The translations under genes and the position numbers were made by a program. Source: Paucilactobacillus hokkaidonensis JCM 18461 (GTDB lineage Bacteria > Bacillota > Bacilli > Lactobacillales > Lactobacillaceae). From it: a stretch of 64,000 nt of DNA. Below, piece by piece: positions 47,362 to 54,981 of the stretch. The stretch spans positions 620,001 to 684,000 of the forward strand of contig NZ_AP014680.1 of the NCBI RefSeq assembly GCF_000829395.1. Direction: 5' to 3'. The notes beneath the pieces are model-generated. The model was not told the DNA's origin. It was given only the letters and a program-made list of their open reading frames with translations, and did no database searches. Within the stretch, counting starts at the first letter, position 1. Every line of letters begins with the position of its first letter.

Positions 47362-48486
47362 ATGTCAGTACCACGTAAAATTATGACTATTTTTGGAACG
47401 CGTCCCGGTGCTATTAAGATGGCGCCAATTATCACCGCCATGCGGTCGATGCCCGATCAATTTGAGCCAGTGGTTGTCGTGACTGCGCAACATCGACAGT
47501 TACTTGATCAAGTTCTGAATTTTTTTGCGATTGAACCAGATTTTGATCTAAATACGATGCAACCGCGCGATAGTCTAAGTGAACGTACTAGCAAGATGTT
47601 GCATCATTTAGATAACGTCATTAATGCTGCGCAACCGGATATGATTTTGGTTGTGGGGGATGCCTCGACAACTTTGGCTGCCGGGTTAGCGGCTTTCTAT
47701 CATAAAATCCCAGTTGGTCACGTGGAAGCGGGATTACGGACATATGATAAATATGCGCCATTTCCAGAAGAAATGAATCGACATTTAACGGATGTGTTGA
47801 GCGATTTATATTTTGCACCAACCACTCTGAGTCGCGATAATCTAATTGCTGAGAATCATTCTGTTGATAATGTTTTCATCACTGGCAATACATCAATTGA
47901 TGCACTTAAATATACAGTGCGAGCTGATTATCATCATCCCACGTTGGATGCAATTCCAGCTAATCACCGGATATTGTTGATGACAATGCAGCGGCGTGAA
48001 AATTTAGGGACGCCGATGAAACGTGTTTTTCATGCCATCAGGGATGTTGTTGAAACGAACCCAGATGTTGAGTTGATTTATCCAGTTCATCCAAATCCAG
48101 ACGTAATGGCGATAGCTGACGATTTGTTGGGCGGTCGCGAACGAATCCATCTGGTTGAACCATTAGATTTGTTGGATTTTCATAATTTTGCGGCTCGCAG
48201 TTATTTGATTTTGACAGATTCAGGCGGCATTCAAGAGGAGGCGCCAGCACTGGATAAGCCGGTGTTAGTATTGCGCACCAAAACTGAGCGGCCAGAAGGA
48301 GTCACGGCTGGAACGGTAAGGTTGGTTGGTACATTTCCAGAAGAAATTCAGCGCGCAGCGTTTGAACTGTTACATGATAGTAAGGAATATAAAAAAATGG
48401 CGCACGCACCCAATCCATTTGGGGATGGAAACGCAGCTACGAGAATATTAAAAGTTATCAAGGATTATTTTAATAACGAACAATGA
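47362..48486 (+). CDS. wecB: UDP-N-acetylglucosamine 2-epimerase (non-hydrolysing)
   Basis: 374 residues, normal length. Interconverts UDP-GlcNAc and UDP-ManNAc for wall teichoic acid linkage or polysaccharide. MTIFGTRPGAIKMAPII, VEAGLRTYDKYAPFPEEMNR and LTDSGGIQEEAPALDKPVLV are the conserved stretches, with the catalytic Asp, two Glu and His region of the family. ATG 47362 behind AGAGGTGA. Monocistronic, ending at a strong hairpin. Confidence 0.95.
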   Translation: MSVPRKIMTIFGTRPGAIKMAPIITAMRSMPDQFEPVVVVTAQHRQLLDQVLNFFAIEPDFDLNTMQPRDSLSERTSKMLHHLDNVINAAQPDMILVVGDASTTLAAGLAAFYHKIPVGHVEAGLRTYDKYAPFPEEMNRHLTDVLSDLYFAPTTLSRDNLIAENHSVDNVFITGNTSIDALKYTVRADYHHPTLDAIPANHRILLMTMQRRENLGTPMKRVFHAIRDVVETNPDVELIYPVHPNPDVMAIADDLLGGRERIHLVEPLDLLDFHNFAARSYLILTDSGGIQEEAPALDKPVLVLRTKTERPEGVTAGTVRLVGTFPEEIQRAAFELLHDSKEYKKMAHAPNPFGDGNAATRILKVIKDYFNNEQ

Positions 48487-48502
48487 AATTATACGAGCCA
48501 GA

Positions 48503-48550
48503 GAAAAGCGGTTAGCAGAGTCAGAATATAGACTTTGTTAACCGCTTTTC
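48503..48550 (+). terminator. Intrinsic terminator after wecB
   Basis: AAAAGCGGTTA pairs with TAACCGCTTTT; the inner GAGTC / GACTT also pair. Confidence 0.85.
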
Positions 48551-48636
48551 AATTATTCCAAAATTAAAAAAGTATTTGTTATCGTGATTATTGTAATTAT
48601 TGACGTATTTAATTAGTGAAAACAGTTTTAAATAAA

Positions 48637-48668
48637 TTGACAAATGACAGTGCTGACACTATCATTTG
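48637..48668 (+). promoter_or_regulatory. higBA promoter with overlapping operator
   Basis: TTGACA (48637-48642) and TATCAT (48660-48665) are 17 bases apart. The dyad CAAATGACAGTG (48641-48652) / CACTATCATTTG (48657-48668) has 12-base arms with one mismatch and covers spacer and -10 box, a clear autorepression site. Confidence 0.82.
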
Positions 48669-48682
48669 GATAGGAGTTAATT

Positions 48683-49048
48683 TTGCTTAAATACGTTTAT
48701 TATCAGTCTGATCGTGGTGATCAGCCTGTAATGGAGTTTATCTATGGCCTGCCCCTCAGAGATCGAAAAAAATTGATTTTAACTATGGTAATGATCCAGA
48801 AATTGGGTATTCATAGGTCGCTTAAAAATCAATTTGTTAAAAAGATTCGTGGGAAAAATATTTTTGAAATTAGAAGCAGGTTAGGAAATAATATTCAAAG
48901 GATTTTATATTTCACGGTTGATGGTGAACTTTTAGTGTTAACAAATAGATTTACTAAAAAAACACAAAAGACGCCGATTGACCAGATTAAATTGGCTGAA
49001 AAAAGACGCAGGGTATTTTTAGAAAGTTGGAGGGACCAAAATGATTAA
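48683..49048 (+). CDS. higB: RelE/HigB-type toxin (phage Gp49-like)
   Basis: 121 residues. TTG 48683 behind TAGGAG. YQSDRGDQPVMEFIYGLP, IRGKNIFEIRSRLGNNIQRI and LTNRFTKKTQKTPIDQIKLA match Gp49-like/HigB-type RelE toxins, ribosome-dependent mRNA interferases. Its 3' end overlaps the antitoxin gene by 8 bases. Toxin-first order as in higBA. Confidence 0.87.
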   Translation: MLKYVYYQSDRGDQPVMEFIYGLPLRDRKKLILTMVMIQKLGIHRSLKNQFVKKIRGKNIFEIRSRLGNNIQRILYFTVDGELLVLTNRFTKKTQKTPIDQIKLAEKRRRVFLESWRDQND

Positions 49049-49331
49049 GGCCAAAACACATGATGAATTTTTAGATTTATTAAAAAGTGAAGACCCAGAA
49101 TTAGAATATAGCATCAAGGTGCAAGAAAGAAGAGCAGATTTATCCGTACAGTTAATGGATTTACGTAAACAACGTGGAATGTCACAGCGAAAACTAGCTG
49201 GTAAAAGTGGTGTGGCGCAGTCTACAATTGCCCACATTGAACGAGGAGATGTCGATGCCACTAGTAAAACGTTAGACTTGTTGATGATTGCGTTAAATAG
49301 TAAGTATAGGACCCAGTTGAGTTTAAATTGA
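49041..49331 (+). CDS. higA: XRE-family antitoxin (HigA-like)
   Basis: 96 residues with an XRE helix-turn-helix in the C-terminal half: LRKQRGMSQRKLAGKSGVAQ, STIAHIERGDVDATSKTLDL. ATG 49041 behind GGAGGGACC, inside the toxin's 3' end, giving coupled translation. Expected to neutralise the toxin and bind the dyad in front of the operon. Confidence 0.88.
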   Translation: MIKAKTHDEFLDLLKSEDPELEYSIKVQERRADLSVQLMDLRKQRGMSQRKLAGKSGVAQSTIAHIERGDVDATSKTLDLLMIALNSKYRTQLSLN

Positions 49332-49377
49332 GTTTTAACTATGTTTAGAACTATTAAATCTAAATAAGTAGACGGAC

Positions 49378-49425
49378 AAAAATAATCCTACAAGATTAAA
49401 GGATATAATCTTGTGGGATTATTTT
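49378..49425. terminator. Bidirectional terminator between higA and the GtrA gene
   Basis: AAAATAATCC-TA-CAAGATTA pairs with TAATCTTG-TG-GGATTATTTT; works for both convergent genes. Confidence 0.85.
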
Positions 49426-49429
49426 AGTA

Positions 49430-49831
49430 TCACACTTTTTTAAAGATATACCACTTAGAAAATACGTAGTTAACAATAATGACAATCACGTTATCAATCA
49501 CTTTAACTAAAATGGCATTCCACCCGAGCATTGAAATACCAATATACATAATTATCACGTCAATAATTAAAGTTAAAGCACGGAAAAAATAAAACTCCAC
49601 AAATTCAATGATGAATGCCTTAAAAGTCGTGTAGTGAGACGAAAAGACCCACACTTTATTAGTCAGGTAAGCCACCAGCACTGATAGGAACCATGCAATT
49701 ACGTTAGCCAACTGATAATTCCAGTTCATCTTATCTAAGACTGCAAATACGCCGATATTAACCAGGGTAGTAACGCCACCAAAGAAGATGTAGGCGATCA
49801 TTGATTGATACTTTTTAAATAGAGCAAGCAA
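49430..49831 (-). CDS. GtrA-family membrane protein
   Basis: 133 residues, four membrane helices. YIFFGGVTTLVNIGVFAVLD and YLTNKVWVFSSH are characteristic of GtrA/PF04138, small proteins that flip or assist polyprenyl-phosphate-linked sugars, often with a GtrB-type glycosyltransferase. TTG 49831 behind GGAGGTC, 15 bases after the flavodoxin stop, so probably co-transcribed. A GtrB-like gene starts at 63719 but is far away. Confidence 0.9.
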   Translation of the reverse strand: MLALFKKYQSMIAYIFFGGVTTLVNIGVFAVLDKMNWNYQLANVIAWFLSVLVAYLTNKVWVFSSHYTTFKAFIIEFVEFYFFRALTLIIDVIIMYIGISMLGWNAILVKVIDNVIVIIVNYVFSKWYIFKKV

Positions 49832-49846
49832 AATATGACCTCCGTA

Positions 49847-50302
49847 TTAGTCTGCATTATTAGCTTTAGCGACTAATGCTTCCACGAAAGTCGTCAAGGT
49901 CTTAATATCATCCGTATCAGGTTCCAAATCGATTTTGACGGGTTCGGCACCACGAGTAGCACCGGATTTATCGAATGCTGCCGCAAACTTATCGACGGCC
50001 ACGTTGAAATCATCTAAATAAAACGTGTCACCAGAACCGGCAACCCCGTAAACTTTGCCCGCGAGATCCATTTCCTGCAGGTCTTCATAAAAGTCTAGGC
50101 CTTCTTCAGGCAGGGCCCCCTCATCGTAAGTATAGGGGCAGACCACACAAATATCGACGTTTTCAAAATCACTCGGATCAGCTTGAGTGATTTCGACTTC
50201 TTCAACATCTACATTGAGATCTTCAAATGCTTCCGTGACGATGTCCGCCACGTCTTCGTTATTTCCAGTAATGGTCGCAAAGACTACTAATGCGCTGGCC
50301 AT
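49847..50302 (-). CDS. Flavodoxin
   Basis: 151 residues from ATG 50302 behind AAGGAATG. The FMN phosphate loop is ATITGNNEDVAD near the start, and YTYDEGALPEEGLDFYEDLQ and GVAGSGDTFYLDDF form the isoalloxazine-binding loops. Very acidic, as flavodoxins are. Cytoplasmic one-electron carrier; partner enzymes cannot be read from the context. Confidence 0.92.
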   Translation of the reverse strand: MASALVVFATITGNNEDVADIVTEAFEDLNVDVEEVEITQADPSDFENVDICVVCPYTYDEGALPEEGLDFYEDLQEMDLAGKVYGVAGSGDTFYLDDFNVAVDKFAAAFDKSGATRGAEPVKIDLEPDTDDIKTLTTFVEALVAKANNAD

Positions 50303-50426
50303 AATCATTCCTTCTTCCGTTTCAAATTCAACTCATTCAGTATACCAGATACGTGCCAGAAAAGAAGCGGGACAAAAAACTACGTTTTTGTTGAAGCTTT
50401 TTCTGTGTTTACGAACTTTATTGCTA

Positions 50427-50542
50427 AAACGTGGAAAATAAGGCAGATTCTTCCGCTTAGCTACGATTAGCAAACGATCCAAAGTATGGATCATTCGTTA
50501 ATCTAGGCTATGCTTAGAATCTAAGCGCCTTATTTTCCACTC
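50427..50542 (-). repeat. Palindromic element, copy K, after the lipoprotein gene
   Basis: On the minus strand it starts about 12 bases after the lipoprotein stop: AGTGGAAAATAAGGC with GCCTTATTTTCCACG, then CTTAGATTCTAAGCATAGCC and its imperfect partner, ending CGTTTT. Adjacent to it (about 50366-50395) is another short inverted repeat of the GCGGGACAAAAAA type. Confidence 0.72.
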
Positions 50543-50554
50543 TCATGAATGTAT

Positions 50555-51073
50555 TTAGTTCATGCCACAAGCATTTGGATTATTATTGACCTTGTTATTA
50601 TAACTATCGTTCGGATTATTTTGCATCATGTTTTTGCCCGATTCGTAAATGGCACTGCTGCTTGAATTTCCAGCGTGCGGATCGTTATTAACTTTATTGT
50701 TATAGCTGTCGTGTGGGTCGTTTTGCATCATATTCTTGCCTGACTCATACATTGCACTACTACTGGAATCATTGTTAACTTTATTGTTGTAGCTGTCACT
50801 GGGGTCATTTTGCATCATGTTTTTTGCTGGTTCATAAATTACTGAGCTGCTATTTTTACTGTAACTTGGTTCCGTGGCCGTTGAACTAGAACTAGATTTC
50901 ACCGTCGCATTGCTAGTACTTAATGATGAGCTAGTACTAGGTGTTTTGGTTACCTGAGCACTAGAAATTTGTGATGACGAAGAATTTTCCGATGATTTAG
51001 TATTAACACTAGCGCAACCGGTTAATGCTAACGTCAAAGCAAACAAGGTAGTGAATCCCATAATCTTTTTCAT
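50555..51073 (-). CDS. Ser-rich lipoprotein with three NMMQN-DSYNNKVNN repeats
   Basis: 172 residues from ATG 51073 behind GGAAGGAG. Signal peptide with lipobox LTG-C20, a Ser/Thr-rich linker (about 25-75), then three copies of a ~30-residue unit containing NMMQNDPSDSYNNKVNND or close variants, separated by SSS-x-Y-E-S-G-K stretches. The same motif occurs once in the lipoprotein at 61000-61332. No known domain is recognised; surface-exposed and lipid-anchored by inference. Followed by palindromic element K. Confidence 0.8.
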   Translation of the reverse strand: MKKIMGFTTLFALTLALTGCASVNTKSSENSSSSQISSAQVTKTPSTSSSLSTSNATVKSSSSSTATEPSYSKNSSSVIYEPAKNMMQNDPSDSYNNKVNNDSSSSAMYESGKNMMQNDPHDSYNNKVNNDPHAGNSSSSAIYESGKNMMQNNPNDSYNNKVNNNPNACGMN

Positions 51074-51286
51074 GATAAGCACTCCTTCCATCAGAAATGT
51101 AATATTCCTGTAACATTTCCTTCACCCTTATTATAATTCATCGTCACAGAAATACCACATAATTAGGCTTACGTTTTGGTAAAGATAATTTAAGATCATT
51201 ACCCAAAGCCCAGTGAAATGAACAAAATTTATTCTAGTAGTATAATGGTCTAGTACAGAAATTCAGTTGAAGGAGTTCCATATTAA

Positions 51287-52072
51287 ATGATTAGTTTGAA
51301 GTCACCACGAGAAATTGAAGCAATGAAAAAATCAGGTGCTGTTTTAGCCGGTATGCACATTGGTTTACGTGACATTATTAAACCTGGTATTTCTAGCTGG
51401 GAAATTGAAGAATTCGGTCGTCACTACATTGAAAGTCATGGTGGGGTCGCAGAACAGATTGGTTTTGAGGGTTACAAGTATGCTACCTGTGTTAGTATCA
51501 ATGATGAAATTTGTCATGGCTTTCCCCGCAAGGGATTGATCCTTAAAAATGGCGACTTGGTCAAAGTTGATACAGTGGTCAGTCTTGACGGTGCCTTTAG
51601 CGATTCATGCTGGAGCTATGCCGTTGGCGAAGCTAGTCCTGAAGTTAAAAAATTGATGGATGTGACGCACAAAGCGTTGTATTTGGGAATTGATCAGTGC
51701 GTCATTGGAAATCGGATTGGTGATATTGGTTCTGTAATTCAAGACTATGTTGAAAACCAAAATGGTTATGGGGATGTTCGTGAGTTTATCGGCCATGGTA
51801 TTGGACCCACAATGCACGAAGAACCCAATGTTCCTCATTATGGTGAAGCAGGACACGGGATTCGCCTCAGAGAGGGCATGACAATCACGGTTGAGCCAAT
51901 GGTGAATGTTGGTACTTGGAAAGCTGATACGAGTGATCCAAATGGTTGGCTGGCTAAAACCGCTGATGGCAGCTTGAGTTGCCAGTATGAACATACGTTA
52001 GCAATTACCAAAAAGGGACCACAGATTTTGACATCACAAGATCCTGGGTTTGATGCTAAATACTTGTTTTAA
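51287..52072 (+). CDS. map: Methionine aminopeptidase, type I
   Basis: 261 residues. Removes the initiator Met after deformylation. Metal ligands can be seen in VKVDTVVSLDGAFSDSCWSY (Asp pair), FIGHGIGPTMHEEPNVPHYG (His, then Glu/His region), TVEPMV (Glu) and SCQYEHTLAI (Glu). The Asp-x-x-Asp spacing with DGAFSDS is as in other lactobacillar forms. ATG 51287 behind AAGGAG; TATAAT at 51241 is the likely -10 box. Monocistronic, followed by element L. Confidence 0.95.
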   Translation: MISLKSPREIEAMKKSGAVLAGMHIGLRDIIKPGISSWEIEEFGRHYIESHGGVAEQIGFEGYKYATCVSINDEICHGFPRKGLILKNGDLVKVDTVVSLDGAFSDSCWSYAVGEASPEVKKLMDVTHKALYLGIDQCVIGNRIGDIGSVIQDYVENQNGYGDVREFIGHGIGPTMHEEPNVPHYGEAGHGIRLREGMTITVEPMVNVGTWKADTSDPNGWLAKTADGSLSCQYEHTLAITKKGPQILTSQDPGFDAKYLF

Positions 52073-52080
52073 AGTTAGAG

Positions 52081-52206
52081 AGTGTGAACAACCGCGCATA
52101 GATGGCGGAGTGTAACGGTAAAATAACGTTTATGATGGTCGAATTTTGACCATCATGAACGTTATTTTGTTGTTACACGTAGCCATCTGCGGTTGAGAAC
52201 ACATTT
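52081..52206 (+). repeat. Palindromic element, copy L, after map
   Basis: Outer arms GTGTGAACAACCGC / GCGGTTGAGAACAC (GA facing GA inside), then GATGGCGGAGTGTAACG / CGTTACACGTAGCCATC with a GGA/GTA 3x3 loop, upper stem AATAACGTTTATGATGGTC; ends ATTTT. Its left half is nearly the same as copy G. Confidence 0.85.
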
Positions 52207-52233
52207 TAACAATTAAAAATAAGAAGCGTTAGT

Positions 52234-52356
52234 CGAACTTTGACCATCATGAACGTTATTTTGTTGTTACACGTAGTCATCTACGACTTGTACTTGCCGG
52301 TTTCAGCATAGTACAATCGACATCGTAGTGAAGTGAGTGCGGCTGTGAGCACGTTT
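52234..52356 (+). repeat. Partial palindromic element, copy L', in front of the YihY gene
   Basis: The right half of copy L (GACCATCATGAACGTTATTT, TGTTGTTACACGTAGTCATC) is repeated, followed by unrelated sequence that ends in GGCTGTGAGCACGTTTT, again an element-like end. With copy L and the YihY promoter this accounts for the 429-base gap. Confidence 0.65.
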
Positions 52357-52428
52357 TATAAATACCGGGGAAATATATAAAAAAGTAACAAAAACGTAGT
52401 TTTTGCTTAGATTCTTTCATTACCAAAA

Positions 52429-52458
52429 TTGGTGTCGATTCTATCCTTCGTGTATAAT
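52429..52458 (+). promoter_or_regulatory. Promoter of the YihY-family gene
   Basis: TTGGTG (52429-52434), 18-base spacer, TGTATAAT with TATAAT at 52453-52458 (extended -10). Confidence 0.7.
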
Positions 52459-52501
52459 CAAAAAGTAGCAACAAAACGTTGTAACTTGAAAGGAACAATT
52501 C

Positions 52502-53398
52502 ATGAGGCAGTCTGCATTTAATAAAGTGAGCATTTTCTTTAAAATGTTCTTCAGACATTATGGTATGGCAGAAGTATCGTCATCGGCGATTGTACTGGCG
52601 TACTATTCCTTATTATCAATTTTTCCAGCTGTCATCATGATAGGTAATATTTTGCCACTGGTGGGTCTAAGTGCAGATACGGTCCTGAATTATCTGTCCA
52701 CGGCGATTCCAAGCACTGTTTATAACTTTATCAAGCCACTGATTTCAGACTTTCTCCGTAATGGAAGTGGAGGCTTGTTGTCAATTGGTGCGGTTGTGAC
52801 ATTATGGTCAACTAGCCAAGCTGTGGCTGCTTTTCAGCGCAGTGTAAATCGTGCATACGGAGTCGCACAGGATCAAAACGCCATTGTTAACCGGATAGTG
52901 TCATTTGTCTGGATGGTGGTGGTGGTTGCCATTATGGCCGTTATTATTGTCTTCTTTAGTATTGGTCAACTAATATTGGAACAGTTGCAGCCGATTATTC
53001 ACATTGATATGAGTTTAATTAGATTTATTGCCTCGATTAAGTGGCCGGTCACCTTTTTAGTGTTGTTTATTGCACTTTCCTTGTTGTACTATTTTGTGCC
53101 TAATGCTCGGATCAAATTTAGATATGTATTGGCAGGGTCGTTACTGTCTACTTTTCTATGGATGATGTTATCACAAGTATTTTCGATTTATACGCATTTG
53201 TTTGCGCGAACTGTGACTTCTTATAAGACAGTTGGGGTGTTCATTGTGTTGATGATCTGGTTAGATTTATCGGGGATGATTGTCATGATTGGAGCGACGT
53301 TAAACGCAACTGTACAGGAGTTGTTAGAAGGTAAAATTGATGAGAAGGCACGACCGTTGGAACACGTAATTAGCAGAATTAAACGGCATAATAAATAA
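52502..53398 (+). CDS. YihY/virulence-factor BrkB family membrane protein
   Basis: 298 residues, six membrane helices. VLAYYSLLSIFPAVIMIGNI near the start, LWSTSQAVAAFQRSVNRAYG and LLYYFVPNARIKFRYVLAGS, LLSTFLW are the family's conserved blocks. Once thought to be RNase BN; the actual role is unknown, possibly transport of lipids or envelope material. ATG 52502 behind AAAGGAACAA. Ends at a strong terminator. Confidence 0.92.
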   Translation: MRQSAFNKVSIFFKMFFRHYGMAEVSSSAIVLAYYSLLSIFPAVIMIGNILPLVGLSADTVLNYLSTAIPSTVYNFIKPLISDFLRNGSGGLLSIGAVVTLWSTSQAVAAFQRSVNRAYGVAQDQNAIVNRIVSFVWMVVVVAIMAVIIVFFSIGQLILEQLQPIIHIDMSLIRFIASIKWPVTFLVLFIALSLLYYFVPNARIKFRYVLAGSLLSTFLWMMLSQVFSIYTHLFARTVTSYKTVGVFIVLMIWLDLSGMIVMIGATLNATVQELLEGKIDEKARPLEHVISRIKRHNK

Positions 53399-53400
53399 AA

Positions 53401-53424
53401 CCCCACTTCGATTAGGAAGCGGGG
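53401..53424. terminator. Bidirectional terminator
   Basis: CCCCACTTC pairs with GAAGCGGGG (one A-C mismatch) around GATTAG; separates the YihY gene (+) from DUF2922 (-). Confidence 0.8.
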
Positions 53425-53432
53425 CGTGTTAG

Positions 53433-53675
53433 TTAAACAGCAGGAACTGGTTCTTCAGTAGCTGTGTAAACTGGTGTAGTAGTTGTTTCAACGTACTTAG
53501 CAGAAACAGGTTGAGCGTAAATTTTTTCGCCGTTAGCAACAAACAAGTCGAGTGCAGCCAACTGGTCCATGGTGTTTTTAACGGTCTTGGCGTCTAAATT
53601 ATCGTTGGCGTATCCTAATTTTAAGGTGTGCGCTTTACCAAGTGAGCCTTTAAAAGTTAAATTAAGTGATTTCAT
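53433..53675 (-). CDS. DUF2922 protein
   Basis: 80 residues. MKSLNLTFKGSLGKAHTLKL and VKNTMDQLAALDLF are typical of DUF2922, with a Thr/Pro/Val-rich tail instead of the usual short end (VETTTTPVYTATEEPVPAV). Function unknown; it nearly always accompanies a DUF1659 gene as here, 27 bases downstream. Ribosome site AAAGGATG. Confidence 0.88.
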   Translation of the reverse strand: MKSLNLTFKGSLGKAHTLKLGYANDNLDAKTVKNTMDQLAALDLFVANGEKIYAQPVSAKYVETTTTPVYTATEEPVPAV

Positions 53676-53702
53676 ATTTTATTCATCCTTTCAAGTGTGT
53701 GA

Positions 53703-53909
53703 TTACTTAGGGTCTAGTTGATGTGAAACAGTAACAATGGCATTATCAAATTTGTCAGCAGAAATTGTTTCCAGTAAGGAACCAAGTGTTTGAATTTGTT
53801 CATCCTTAGCGTCCTCAGGCAAGTGACTGAATGTGCGGGCAATCCCCTTTTCGTGATCTTCTCCCACCATCATCAATTGCACTTTAGCGTTGGTAAATGT
53901 CCGAATCAT
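53703..53909 (-). CDS. DUF1659 protein
   Basis: 68 residues. AKVQLMMVGEDHEKGIARTF, then SHLPEDAKDEQIQTLGSLLE and IVTVSHQLDP match the YvlD/DUF1659 type. It is the first gene of a two-gene unit with DUF2922. No function is known. ATG 53909 behind AAAGGAG. Confidence 0.85.
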   Translation of the reverse strand: MIRTFTNAKVQLMMVGEDHEKGIARTFSHLPEDAKDEQIQTLGSLLETISADKFDNAIVTVSHQLDPK

Positions 53910-54070
53910 ATTAAAAACTCCTTTTAGTTTATTTTGGTAAGTTGCGGCCGCGCCTTACATCCTTAATAACGAAATAGGGATGGAAAAGTAAACCAGAATT
54001 AAATAACTATTTTAAAATTAGTTTCACTGACTTATAATCATGATTGATGTATCAGTACTTTAAGGAGTAA

Positions 54071-54868
54071 ATGATGACCAAAAAAATTACCAAAATTGGA
54101 ATGCAAAAACGACCTGGACGATATAATATCTTTTTGGATGAGAAATATGCTTTTTCAGTTAGTGAAAGTGTACTAATCAATTTTCGGTTGGCTAAGGACA
54201 TGGAGATTGATGGTCAGCTAGAAAAATTAATTCTAGCAGATGATGATGTTGCCAAAGCTTACTCAAAGGCTTTGAACTACTTAGCACATCAGTTAAGGGC
54301 TGAGAGTGAAGTGATTACCAAACTAAAGGAGCTTGAACTAGATGACAATGTAATTGATGAAGTAATGCAAAAATTACGGGAACAAAATCTGATTGATGAC
54401 CAAAACTACGCCGATAGTTATGTTCGAACAATTATGCTGACGTCTGACAAGGGGCCAAGTGTAATTAGACAGAATTTACGCCAAAAAAAGATCGGTGAAA
54501 ATTTGATTGATCAGGCTTTACAACAGTATCCAGAAGATGCATTGCTAGAGAATGGCACTAAGCTGGCAGAAAAGCAGCTGAAACATTACCATCATTTTCC
54601 AGTGAAAGTGCGGCTGCAAAAGGTCCGGCAATCAATGATGATTAAAGGATTTAAGGGTGATTTAATCACTCAAATTTTGAATAACATTACCATTAAAGAG
54701 GATCCCGATGAAGAGTGGGAAAATATGAAAGCACAAGCACAGAAATTATGGCAACGTAATCGTAAATATGCTTTTAGAGAACGCATACTGCGGACAAAGA
54801 GGAGTTTATTTGGTAAAGGGTATTCAACGGAATTTATTAATCGATGGATTGAAGAGCAAAAAATATAA
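54071..54868 (+). CDS. recX: Regulatory protein RecX
   Basis: 265 residues. Modulates RecA filament extension. The long Firmicute form is made of repeated three-helix units: ALNYLAHQLRAESEVITKLK, REQNLIDDQNYADSYVRTIM, KGPSVIRQNLRQKKIGENLI, with a C-terminal KRSLFGKGYSTEFINRW. The N-terminal 60-residue extension (KIGMQKRPGRYNIFLDEKYA) is normal for Gram-positive RecX. ATG 54071 or 54074, behind TAAGGAG. Monocistronic. Confidence 0.93.
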   Translation: MMTKKITKIGMQKRPGRYNIFLDEKYAFSVSESVLINFRLAKDMEIDGQLEKLILADDDVAKAYSKALNYLAHQLRAESEVITKLKELELDDNVIDEVMQKLREQNLIDDQNYADSYVRTIMLTSDKGPSVIRQNLRQKKIGENLIDQALQQYPEDALLENGTKLAEKQLKHYHHFPVKVRLQKVRQSMMIKGFKGDLITQILNNITIKEDPDEEWENMKAQAQKLWQRNRKYAFRERILRTKRSLFGKGYSTEFINRWIEEQKI

Positions 54869-54981
54869 TTTTTATTGTGTCATTTATTAATAGTTTATAA
54901 AAAATTGATAATAAAAATGAAAGTGATATAATTTTAAACTAGTTAATTGTGTTAAATAATTTCTTTGGAGGAGAGATATAT

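Noticed and set aside
52277-52558. 93-residue minus-strand frame over the YihY promoter
   Set aside because: Overlaps a clear plus-strand promoter and repeat remnants; composition is not protein-like.
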